A stretch of DNA of 5,498 nucleotides from Phycisphaerales bacterium UBA854 (GTDB lineage Bacteria > Planctomycetota > Phycisphaerae > Phycisphaerales > SM1A02): positions 19,010-24,507 of the forward strand of contig DBGM01000014.1 of NCBI GenBank assembly GCA_002295885.1. Reading direction: 5' to 3'. The notes beneath the pieces are model-generated. The model saw nothing but the letters and a program-made list of their open reading frames with translations, did no database searches and was not told the origin of the DNA. A program made the position numbers and the translations under genes. Of this stretch, positions 1-5,448 are shown piece by piece (position 1 is the first letter of the stretch; each line of letters opens with the position of its first letter).

Positions 1-24
1 ACGACTTGAACCACGACTTGAACC
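1..24. repeat. 12-bp perfect tandem duplication
   Basis: The 12-mer ACGACTTGAACC occurs twice back to back at 1-12 and 13-24. More copies could lie left of the window. It sits just upstream of the xerC ribosome binding site. The xerC frame is open through it, so if translation began farther upstream it would encode a DLNH/DLNP peptide repeat. I favour untranslated leader, because the ATG at 48 has a good ribosome binding site. Function unknown. Confidence 0.7.
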
Positions 25-34
25 CGAACGCCCC

Positions 35-40
35 AAGGAA
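35..40 (+). promoter_or_regulatory. Ribosome binding site of xerC
   Basis: AAGGAA lies seven nucleotides before the ATG at 48. This spacing is good for a Shine-Dalgarno sequence and decides the start: the frame is open to the left edge and also offers a TTG at 6, but only the ATG has this signal. Confidence 0.65.
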
Positions 41-47
41 CCACACC

Positions 48-1061
48 ATGAAGAAGAACCAGGACACCCTGCCGATCATCACCGGCTTCCTCGACTACCT
101 GCTGGACGAGCGCCATTTCAGCCCCTACACCGCCCGGTGCTACGGGGTCGATCTGCGCCAGTACGTCGAGTACCTCGCCGACGAGCATTCGATCACCGTC
201 GATCTGAACACGGAAGCCGCCGCCTGGACGCGGATCTGCACGCCGTCGACCGACGTCGTCGCCACGGTAGCCCCGCCGACTCTGACCTCGATCATGATCG
301 AGGCGGACGTGACGCGGATCCGCGGCTTCCTCGCGAACCTGAACGAATCGAACTACTCGGCCGCGACCATGGCACGAAAGATCGCGACGCTGCGTTCGTT
401 CCACAAGTGGCTGGAGCAGCGCGGCAGCATCGCCAGCAATCCCATGGTCCTCATCCGGACTCCCAAGCAGGCCAAGCGGCTGCCCAAGGCGATCAGCGTC
501 GAGGACGTCGAGCGTCTGCTCTCGGCTCCCGACACGAGCACCACACTGGGCTCACGGGACCGGGCCATGCTGGAAACCCTCTACTCGACCGGTATCCGCG
601 TCAGCGAACTGGTCGGCATCAACCTCGCGGACATCGATGAAGCGGGCCAGGCGCTCGTGGTCCGCGGCAAGGGACGCAAGGAACGGATCGTTCCGCTGGG
701 ATCGCATGCGATGACGGCCATCACCCACTACCTGACGATGCGGCGTAACCAGTCCGACGAAGCCGTCGATCCGAACGCGCCCATGTTCATCAACAAGCAG
801 GAGACGCGGATCTCGACCCGCTCGGTCCGTCGCAAGGTCAGCAAGTATCTGGAACTGGCCGGACTCGATCCGGAGATCAGCCCCCACACCCTGCGGCACA
901 GTTTCGCGACGCATCTGCTCGACAACGGTGCAGATCTTCGGGCCGTGCAGGAACTGCTCGGACACCAGTCGCTTTCGACGACTCAGGTCTACACCCATCT
1001 GTCGACCCAGAGGATGCGGGACGCCTACGACCAGGCCCATCCCCGGGCCGAAGCGGGCTGA
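48..1061 (+). CDS. xerC: Tyrosine recombinase XerC
   Basis: Site-specific tyrosine recombinase. Family knowledge: XerC works with a partner Xer protein at the chromosomal dif site to resolve chromosome dimers at division, through a 3'-phosphotyrosine intermediate. Visible in the 337-residue product: an N-terminal SAM-like core-binding domain (about 10-130) and a catalytic domain (about 145-330) with all six residues, R184 (GIRVSEL), K208 (RGKGRKER), H280 and R283 (HTLRHSFATH), H306 (LLGHQSLSTTQ) and nucleophile Y315 (VYTH). The ending AHPRAEAG resembles the XerC AHPRA terminus, favouring XerC over XerD or a phage integrase. It is longer than the usual ~300 residues because about 30 extra residues (roughly 47-80) lie between the first helices. 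It stands alone on the plus strand, convergent with the leftward block. No att sites or phage genes are visible. The promoter is outside the window. The XerC versus XerD call is fairly sure. Confidence 0.92.
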   Translation: MKKNQDTLPIITGFLDYLLDERHFSPYTARCYGVDLRQYVEYLADEHSITVDLNTEAAAWTRICTPSTDVVATVAPPTLTSIMIEADVTRIRGFLANLNESNYSAATMARKIATLRSFHKWLEQRGSIASNPMVLIRTPKQAKRLPKAISVEDVERLLSAPDTSTTLGSRDRAMLETLYSTGIRVSELVGINLADIDEAGQALVVRGKGRKERIVPLGSHAMTAITHYLTMRRNQSDEAVDPNAPMFINKQETRISTRSVRRKVSKYLELAGLDPEISPHTLRHSFATHLLDNGADLRAVQELLGHQSLSTTQVYTHLSTQRMRDAYDQAHPRAEAG

Positions 1062-1092
1062 TCGCCCCCGGGACGTTCAACAGGTTCAAGCG

Positions 1093-1124
1093 CAGGGGAG
1101 AGTCCGGTCACGGGCTCTCCCCTG
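1093..1124. terminator. Hairpin terminator between convergent genes
   Basis: CAGGGGAGAG (1093-1102) is perfectly complementary to CTCTCCCCTG (1115-1124). The pairing continues inward through one T-G wobble and three further pairs, leaving a GTCA tetraloop (1107-1110), so the stem is about 14 bp. It lies 31 bp past the xerC stop and overlaps the last codons of the opposing glycosyltransferase gene, whose TGA lies in the loop. As an inverted repeat it could act in both directions. No strong T-run follows on either strand (TCTCATT on the plus side), so it is not a textbook intrinsic terminator. It may block readthrough or protect 3' ends. Confidence 0.6.
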
Positions 1125-2304
1125 TCTCATTCCGTTCGAAGCTGATTCGCTGTCCGGCCTGCAGTGCATCGACCTCGTACTCGTTCCCGCGCCACGCGAT
1201 TCGACCGTCACGGGCGCTGCGAAGCATGATCCGCATCCCCACCAGACCGGCCAGGACGGTGTTCAGCGGCACGAGGATCGCGAAGAGCGGATTGGTGCCG
1301 AAGCGGACCGCGACCGCGACGGAGAGTCCGGTCACCCACACGCTCAGCAGGATCCCGATCCACGCGAAACCGGGAATGAACCAGGCGATGGCCAGCGCGA
1401 CGAACGGCGTCAGGTCGAGGACCGCCAGCAGCAGCACAACCAGTGCCAGCAGCCAGCGGGGACACCGTGGCGGCAGTTTGGCAGCCCCCCGTTCGATTCC
1501 GCGGATGAAGTCGCCGAACCGGTCGTACCACGCGATCCGCAGGCAATCGGCTGCGAACGCGGTCATGGTCCGACCGCCGTGCTGCTTGATCATGACTCCG
1601 ACACCGACATCGTCGAGGACCTCGAGTCGCAGCGATTCGAACCCCCCCGCCTCCTCGAAGACCTCGCGACGTACGAGATTGAATGCGCCCACGCCCATGG
1701 CGGCGCTGGAATCGGGATCCTCCACCGACCAGAGCCGCGTCAACAGGATCAACGCCCGTTGCAGCGGTGCAAGACAGAGATTCATGCCCACGCTGCGACT
1801 TCGGATCGACGGGATGCCGGCGAGATGATCGGCCCCGTGCTGCTCGGCGAGTTCCACGGCCGCACGGACGGTTCCGGGAGCGACATGCACGTCGGCGTCG
1901 CTCAGTAGCAGCCACGAACCATTCGCATGCTCCGCCCCGACGCGCATCGCGTTGACCTTGCCGAGCCAGCCCTCCGGAAGATCCTCGACATGTTCCACGT
2001 GGATGCGTGGATCGGTGCCCCCGAGATGATCCATGATCATGCCGGTGGCGTCGTCTGACCGATCGTCGACCAGCACGAACTCGAGCCCTGCATCCGGATC
2101 ACGCAGTCGACTTCGGACCGCCGCCTCGAGGGTCCCCTGCTCGTCGCGGGCCGGAACGATGACCGAGACCAGCGGCGACACCGGGCCGTCGGACGGATGC
2201 GGACGCAGAACCGGAAGGACGAACAGCGTCCGGACGAGCAGCACGGACTGGACGATCCAGTACAGCAGTCCGATGGCGAGCAGGATGGCGAATGCAGACA
2301 GCAT
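1108..2304 (-). CDS. Membrane-anchored family 2 glycosyltransferase
   Basis: Probable GT2 (GT-A fold) glycosyltransferase of 398 residues, transferring a sugar from a nucleotide-sugar to an unknown envelope or lipid acceptor on the cytoplasmic membrane face. Visible: an N-terminal hydrophobic helix (about 3-32), then a catalytic domain starting VSVIVPARDE (47-55), the nucleotide-binding VDDRSDD (79-85), the metal-binding DAD (136-138), and LDDVG (230-234), the likely catalytic-base region. Three or four C-terminal membrane segments fall within about 283-360, followed by a short basic tail (RIAWRGNEYEV). The processive-synthase QXXRW motif is absent, so single-sugar transfer is more likely than polymer synthesis. 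The pattern GAFNLVRREVFEEAGG resembles carotenoid-type (CrtQ) and hopanoid-associated (HpnB) glycosyltransferases, but no hopanoid or carotenoid gene is nearby, so I give no symbol. Its ATG is 30 bp after the lipoprotein gene and lacks a strong ribosome binding site. The family is sure, the substrate is not. Confidence 0.87.
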   Translation of the reverse strand: MLSAFAILLAIGLLYWIVQSVLLVRTLFVLPVLRPHPSDGPVSPLVSVIVPARDEQGTLEAAVRSRLRDPDAGLEFVLVDDRSDDATGMIMDHLGGTDPRIHVEHVEDLPEGWLGKVNAMRVGAEHANGSWLLLSDADVHVAPGTVRAAVELAEQHGADHLAGIPSIRSRSVGMNLCLAPLQRALILLTRLWSVEDPDSSAAMGVGAFNLVRREVFEEAGGFESLRLEVLDDVGVGVMIKQHGGRTMTAFAADCLRIAWYDRFGDFIRGIERGAAKLPPRCPRWLLALVVLLLAVLDLTPFVALAIAWFIPGFAWIGILLSVWVTGLSVAVAVRFGTNPLFAILVPLNTVLAGLVGMRIMLRSARDGRIAWRGNEYEVDALQAGQRISFERNETGESP

Positions 2305-2334
2305 GGAAGCTCGATTCCCGGGTCGGGTGCGGAA

Positions 2335-2811
2335 TCAGGAACCGTCCTCGCCAACCGGAACATCGCGCATGCGTTCCCGGATGCGATCGGGGGGCGGCAG
2401 CCCGGCGAGCAGCCTTCGGACCGAGGTGAAGTAGCGATCCGCCTCGAGTTGGACGTGCGCGGGCAGTTCCGCACCGACGCTTTCGAACAGCACCCGATTA
2501 CCCGGAAGAAGCGTCACCTGGATCGACCAGCGAACTTCCTCGTGCAGCGGCTTGGTCCGCGGACGGACCAGCACCCGTTCGAGCTCCCGTTCGATGTCGA
2601 TGCGACGGTCCGCCTCGTCGACCGTGACGATGTTCTCGACGACGGTCCAACGCTTGGTGTAGTCCTCATGGTCGTAGTCGGGCTGCTCGGCAACCGCCTG
2701 CAGCGCCCTCCAGACCTGATCGGTCGGTCGATCGCCGAAATCGGCTTTCACACCGCATCCTCCCAGCAGCAGCAGCAGGACGGACAGGGCGGGCTTGACG
2801 GAAGGAAGCAT
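2335..2811 (-). CDS. Putative lipoprotein of unknown function
   Basis: A 158-residue protein that I do not recognise. The N-terminus looks like a lipoprotein signal: one lysine at residue 6, a hydrophobic run with five consecutive leucines (12-16), then LGGC with Cys19 as the predicted lipidated residue. Gly at -2 is slightly off the strictest lipobox. The mature part is charged and looks globular, with no further membrane segment. It has a W-rich stretch, YTKRWTVVENIVTVDEADRR (51-70), an arginine-rich segment (79-86), a WSIQVTLLPGNRVLFES strand-like region (95-111) and a triproline (139-141). The layout suggests an alpha/beta fold with an early helix (DQVWRALQAVAEQ) and then beta strands. 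It lies 31 bp after acyP and 30 bp before the glycosyltransferase gene, so an envelope role is plausible. The start is supported by AGGA seven nucleotides upstream. Confidence 0.75.
   Translation of the reverse strand: MLPSVKPALSVLLLLLGGCGVKADFGDRPTDQVWRALQAVAEQPDYDHEDYTKRWTVVENIVTVDEADRRIDIERELERVLVRPRTKPLHEEVRWSIQVTLLPGNRVLFESVGAELPAHVQLEADRYFTSVRRLLAGLPPPDRIRERMRDVPVGEDGS
2764..2778. repeat. (CAG)5 trinucleotide run
   Basis: Five perfect CAG units on the plus strand read as five CTG codons, Leu12-Leu16, in the signal-peptide core of the lipoprotein gene. Slippage by whole units would keep the frame and only change the length of the hydrophobic core. Confidence 0.6.
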
Positions 2812-2818
2812 GCACGCA

Positions 2819-2822
2819 TCCT
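2819..2822 (-). promoter_or_regulatory. Ribosome binding site of the lipoprotein gene
   Basis: The minus strand reads AGGA followed by seven nucleotides and the ATG at 2811. It is a short but well spaced Shine-Dalgarno match, and it supports the start that gives an N-terminal signal peptide. Confidence 0.5.
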
Positions 2823-2842
2823 AGCCGAGCGTCGTGAACGGG

Positions 2843-3124
2843 TCAGTCTCGAATGCGGAAAGCATCGTATTCACCGGTGGCATCCGAATCCACGGACCGG
2901 TGGGAGGTGATGCAATCGTCCATCCGAACCAGGATCGCATCCACGAACGCATCGAGATCCGAACCATTGCCTTCCGCAATGCAGCGGACGCTTCCATCGG
3001 CCTCGTTCCGGACCCAGCCCGACACCCGGTGGGCACTGGAGATCGACTGCACGGTGGCGCGGAATCCGACGCCCTGAACCCGTCCACGGAACACCGTCGA
3101 GCGCCGCCTGGGAGCCGCGCTCAT
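2843..3124 (-). CDS. acyP: Acylphosphatase
   Basis: Small cytoplasmic enzyme that hydrolyses the carboxyl-phosphate bond of acyl phosphates such as acetyl phosphate. Its cellular role in bacteria is poorly defined. The 93-residue length is typical of the family. Visible: the phosphate-binding signature FRGRVQGVGFRATVQSIS (12-29) with catalytic Arg22, then VSGWVRNEADGSVRCIAEG (34-52) with catalytic Asn40. The start overlaps the yebC stop in ATGA at 3121-3124, which suggests translational coupling, and two GGAGG sequences precede it. It is followed 31 bp later by the lipoprotein gene. No odd residues or truncation. The HypF-type acylphosphatase domain is excluded because the protein ends after the single domain. 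Confidence 0.95.
   Translation of the reverse strand: MSAAPRRRSTVFRGRVQGVGFRATVQSISSAHRVSGWVRNEADGSVRCIAEGNGSDLDAFVDAILVRMDDCITSHRSVDSDATGEYDAFRIRD
3121..3124 (-). other. ATGA stop/start overlap, yebC-acyP
   Basis: On the minus strand the last base pairs of yebC (TGA) share two bases with the acyP ATG, giving ATGA. Such 4-nt overlaps are characteristic of terminating ribosomes restarting on the next gene, so the two proteins are probably made from one transcript at linked rates. Confidence 0.85.
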
Positions 3125-3864
3125 GCCTCCATCGCCTCCGGAGGAATGTCCGCGTTGGTGTAGACCTTCTGGACGTCGTCGCTCTCCTCGATCGCGTCAA
3201 GCATGCGGAGGACCTTCTGCCCGCCCGCGACATCGCACGACACCGTCGAATCGGGCACCATGGTGACTTCCGCGGACGTGACCTCGATGCCCGAGGCATC
3301 CAGCGCCTCCTTGAGGGGGATGAAGTCGGACGGTGATCCGGTCACCTCCCAGACCCCCTCGTCGGCGGAGATGTCGTCGGCCCCGGCCTCCATCGCGAGT
3401 TCCATCAACTGGTCCTCCTCAACCTGGGACGAGTCGATCAGGATGACCGTGCGCGTCTGGAAACCGAATGAAACGGCCCCCTGCTTGGCGAGATTCCCGC
3501 CGTGCTTCTCGAAGGCCCGTCGAAGTTCCGGTGCGGTCCGCTGGACGTTGTCGGTGAGGCAGTCGACGATGACCGCGACGCCGCCGGGACCGTATCCCTC
3601 GTAGCGGATCTCCTCGTAGTTCGCACCGTCGCTTCCCTCACCGCTGGCCTTCTTGATCGCCTTCTCGATCGTGTCCTTGGCCATGTTGACGCTCTTGGCA
3701 TCCTCGATGGCGTACCGAAGCTTGAGATTCACGTCGGGATCGGGACCGGCCTGCTTCACCGCGGCCATGATGGCCCGACTGCACTTCGACCACGCCTTGC
3801 CCTTGACCGCATCCTGCCGGGCCTTGCGATGCTTGATGTTCGCCCACTTGCTGTGTCCAGCCAT
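3121..3864 (-). CDS. yebC: YebC/PmpR (TACO1) family protein
   Basis: Cytoplasmic member of the YebC/TACO1 family, 247 residues, matching the usual ~240-250. Family knowledge: long annotated as a transcriptional regulator, with more recent work and the mitochondrial homologue TACO1 pointing to a role on ribosomes during difficult, proline-rich translation. Visible: the N-terminal signature MAGHSKWANIKHRK (1-14), a basic helical domain to about 75, the hallmark YEGYGPGGVAVIV (88-100), DNVQRTAPELRRAF (105-118), GGNLAKQGAVSFGF (122-135), an acidic third domain, and the conserved C-terminal DDVQKVYTNADI (229-240). Start choice is firm because MAGHSKW is the universal N-terminus. It lies 24 bp after the TPR gene. 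AGGGA four nucleotides before the ATG and AAGGGA eleven before it are both imperfect ribosome sites. No ruvC is next to it, unlike the arrangement in many proteobacteria. Confidence 0.96.
   Translation of the reverse strand: MAGHSKWANIKHRKARQDAVKGKAWSKCSRAIMAAVKQAGPDPDVNLKLRYAIEDAKSVNMAKDTIEKAIKKASGEGSDGANYEEIRYEGYGPGGVAVIVDCLTDNVQRTAPELRRAFEKHGGNLAKQGAVSFGFQTRTVILIDSSQVEEDQLMELAMEAGADDISADEGVWEVTGSPSDFIPLKEALDASGIEVTSAEVTMVPDSTVSCDVAGGQKVLRMLDAIEESDDVQKVYTNADIPPEAMEA
3135..3139 (-). promoter_or_regulatory. Shine-Dalgarno sequence of acyP inside yebC
   Basis: The minus strand has a perfect GGAGG ten nucleotides before the acyP ATG. A second GGAGG (3130-3126) sits one nucleotide before it, too close to be the normal site. 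The first also forms half of a 10-nt palindrome, CCTCCGGAGG (3135-3144). Both lie in codons for the YebC C-terminus (PPEAMEA), so coding constraint could explain part of this. Confidence 0.5.
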
Positions 3865-3888
3865 GGTTTCCCTGATCCCTTCGATCCA

Positions 3889-5448
3889 TTACTTGATGAA
3901 CAGAATCCGCTCCGCGACGGACGGAGACTCCCCCTGCTCCACCGCCGTCAATTTCTCGACCAGACGGCGCAGCAGCACTCCGTACTCCCGATCATACATT
4001 TCCGAAGATTCGACGACAGGAAATTGCCAGATCATGCCCTGCAGCATGTCGAGGTTGCGGAACATCCCCTGCTTGAAGTCGGGATCGTTCAGTCGACGCA
4101 GAGCCTCCATCCAGGCATCGACCGCTTCCTCGCGACGGCCGGCCAGCCACGACGCATCGCCGAGATGATCGAAGATGACCGGGTCGGGATCCTCCAACCG
4201 ATCGACGGCCTCCCGGAGGAGTTCGATCGCGCCGCTGGCGTGTTCGTCCGAGACGAGATGTCCCTGCATGTAGCGGAGCCAGGCCGCGGTGTCGAGAACC
4301 TGGGGGAGCGAATCGGCTTCGCGTTGCCGGGCGTCCGCCAGCGCGGCATCGATCATCTCGACCATCACGGGCGTGATCGATCCCCGCTCGAGAGCTGCGT
4401 ATCCGAGGTTGTTCCGCGCTAGGATGTGCCCGGGATCATGGATGAGCACTTCGGCCAGCAACTGGTTCGCCGCCGCCTGATTGCCGAGGGATGCGTAGTC
4501 CACCCCCGCTTCGTAGAGGACGGTGGCCAGGGTCGTGGGCTTACGCCAGTCCGGCGGCAGTCCCCGCAGCATGCCGATGGCGTCGAGATGCTCGAGCAGA
4601 TCGACGGTGCTTCGTCCGTCTCCACCGAGCACCGCATCGAGAAGCACGTAGCGGGTCTTCAGGTTGGCGGCGATCCACGGTCCGTACTGTCCCTCCAGCG
4701 GACCGTACAGCAGCCTGCTGGCGGATGCAGCCCGCGCCGCCTCGGGATCTCCGCCCAGAAACAGGTCCTGCACCATCTGCATCCACTGCTTTCCCGCTTC
4801 GGGAGTGGAAAGGGATCGTGAAGCCATCTCCCGCAGGAGACTGTCGATCTCCCGGTCCAGACTGCGGACGAGATCGACGTTGCCCAATCGACGCAGGCAA
4901 CGACGCAGGGTGACATCCTGCACCACCGTCTCCTGATCCACCGGAAGCGATCCGTCCAGCAGCAGCCGGCGCCGCAATAGATGCTCGGCCGCCCGATCGT
5001 GCAGCCCGAGTTCCGACTCGAGCATGCCGCACTTCATGAGCAACTGCGAGTTCTCCTCGCTCAGCAGCGCCCGGCTCCACGCGTCGACGGCCAGATGATG
5101 GCGTCCGATCTGGAACTGCAGATCGCCGAGTTCCTCCCAGGCGGCCGCGTTGGACGGGTCCTGCCCGGCGGCCATCCGGTACAGCCGGGCTGCTTCACCG
5201 CGTTCTCCGCGAGACTGGGCTTCGCGTCCGAGGATGTACAGCTTCGCACTCTGGTTTCGTCGTCGCTGCGGCACCGCCTCGGGCGGAGAGCCCGAACCGT
5301 CGACCATCCCGAAGGTCAGCATGTCGGAAAAGGTGAGCTGCATGAGATCCACATCAACCCGATACGGATCCGCCCCCTGCGACATGGCGCGGGGATTGGC
5401 CATGAATACGACCGCCAGAACCAGCAGGCTCAGCCGGGGCATGCTCAC
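3889..5448 (-). CDS. Secreted tetratricopeptide-repeat protein
   Basis: A 519-residue TPR protein with a predicted Sec signal peptide: Arg5, a hydrophobic core (about 6-17), and likely cleavage near AMS-Q (21-24), so it should act outside the cytoplasmic membrane, perhaps as a protein-protein scaffold. Visible: N-terminal TPR-like helix pairs at about 68-100, 101-134 (AWEELGDLQFQIGRHHLAVDAWSRAL) and 135-160. A middle part (about 165-300) has no clear repeat. A second TPR block follows at about 305-355 (ending ARNNLGYAALERG), 383-418 and 422-452 (IFDHLGDASWLAGRREEAVDAWMEAL). No catalytic domain, and no cysteine in the signal region to make it a lipoprotein. The start is GTG at 5448, overlapping the upstream stop as GTGA; ATG at 5442 (two codons later) is nearly as good. 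The frame is open upstream to the window edge, but the signal peptide argues against a longer start. Specific function unknown. Confidence 0.82.
   Translation of the reverse strand: MSMPRLSLLVLAVVFMANPRAMSQGADPYRVDVDLMQLTFSDMLTFGMVDGSGSPPEAVPQRRRNQSAKLYILGREAQSRGERGEAARLYRMAAGQDPSNAAAWEELGDLQFQIGRHHLAVDAWSRALLSEENSQLLMKCGMLESELGLHDRAAEHLLRRRLLLDGSLPVDQETVVQDVTLRRCLRRLGNVDLVRSLDREIDSLLREMASRSLSTPEAGKQWMQMVQDLFLGGDPEAARAASASRLLYGPLEGQYGPWIAANLKTRYVLLDAVLGGDGRSTVDLLEHLDAIGMLRGLPPDWRKPTTLATVLYEAGVDYASLGNQAAANQLLAEVLIHDPGHILARNNLGYAALERGSITPVMVEMIDAALADARQREADSLPQVLDTAAWLRYMQGHLVSDEHASGAIELLREAVDRLEDPDPVIFDHLGDASWLAGRREEAVDAWMEALRRLNDPDFKQGMFRNLDMLQGMIWQFPVVESSEMYDREYGVLLRRLVEKLTAVEQGESPSVAERILFIK
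5445..5448 (-). other. GTGA stop/start overlap before the TPR gene
   Basis: The upstream partial gene ends in TGA (5447-5445), which shares two bases with the GTG start at 5448-5446. The alternative ATG at 5442 lies two bases past the same stop. Either arrangement implies coupled translation of the two genes. Confidence 0.6.

Noticed and set aside
48..1061. Possible phage or integron integrase
   Set aside because: The AHPRA terminus and LSTTQVYTH pattern are those of chromosomal Xer proteins. No att site, gene cassette or phage gene is visible nearby, and integron integrases have a different added domain.
928..1908. Long plus-strand open frame running from xerC across the glycosyltransferase gene
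   Set aside because: It is antisense to a clear GT2 gene, overlaps the xerC end out of frame, and has a low-complexity, charged composition rich in Arg, Asp and Gln typical of the reverse frame of GC-rich coding DNA.
2553..2570. Perfect 7-bp inverted repeat TGGTCCG/CGGACCA with a 4-nt loop
   Set aside because: It is inside the lipoprotein coding sequence, has no U-run and no regulatory context. The stem is explained by GC-rich arginine/proline codons.
2197..2910. 237-codon plus-strand open frame opposite the GT2, lipoprotein and acyP genes
   Set aside because: It spans three real genes on the other strand and has no motif of its own.
3865..3888. Possible internal promoter before yebC
   Set aside because: The gap is only 24 bp and has no -35/-10-like pair; it holds at most imperfect ribosome-site sequence.
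3502..4422. 306-codon plus-strand open frame opposite yebC and the TPR gene
   Set aside because: It crosses two well-supported minus-strand genes and their intergenic gap, and shows no recognisable domain. High GC makes such shadows common.
4678..4705. 7-bp inverted repeat CGGTCCG/CGGACCG with a 14-nt loop
   Set aside because: It falls in the TPR gene where the peptide YGP occurs twice, so the repeat probably reflects the coding sequence.
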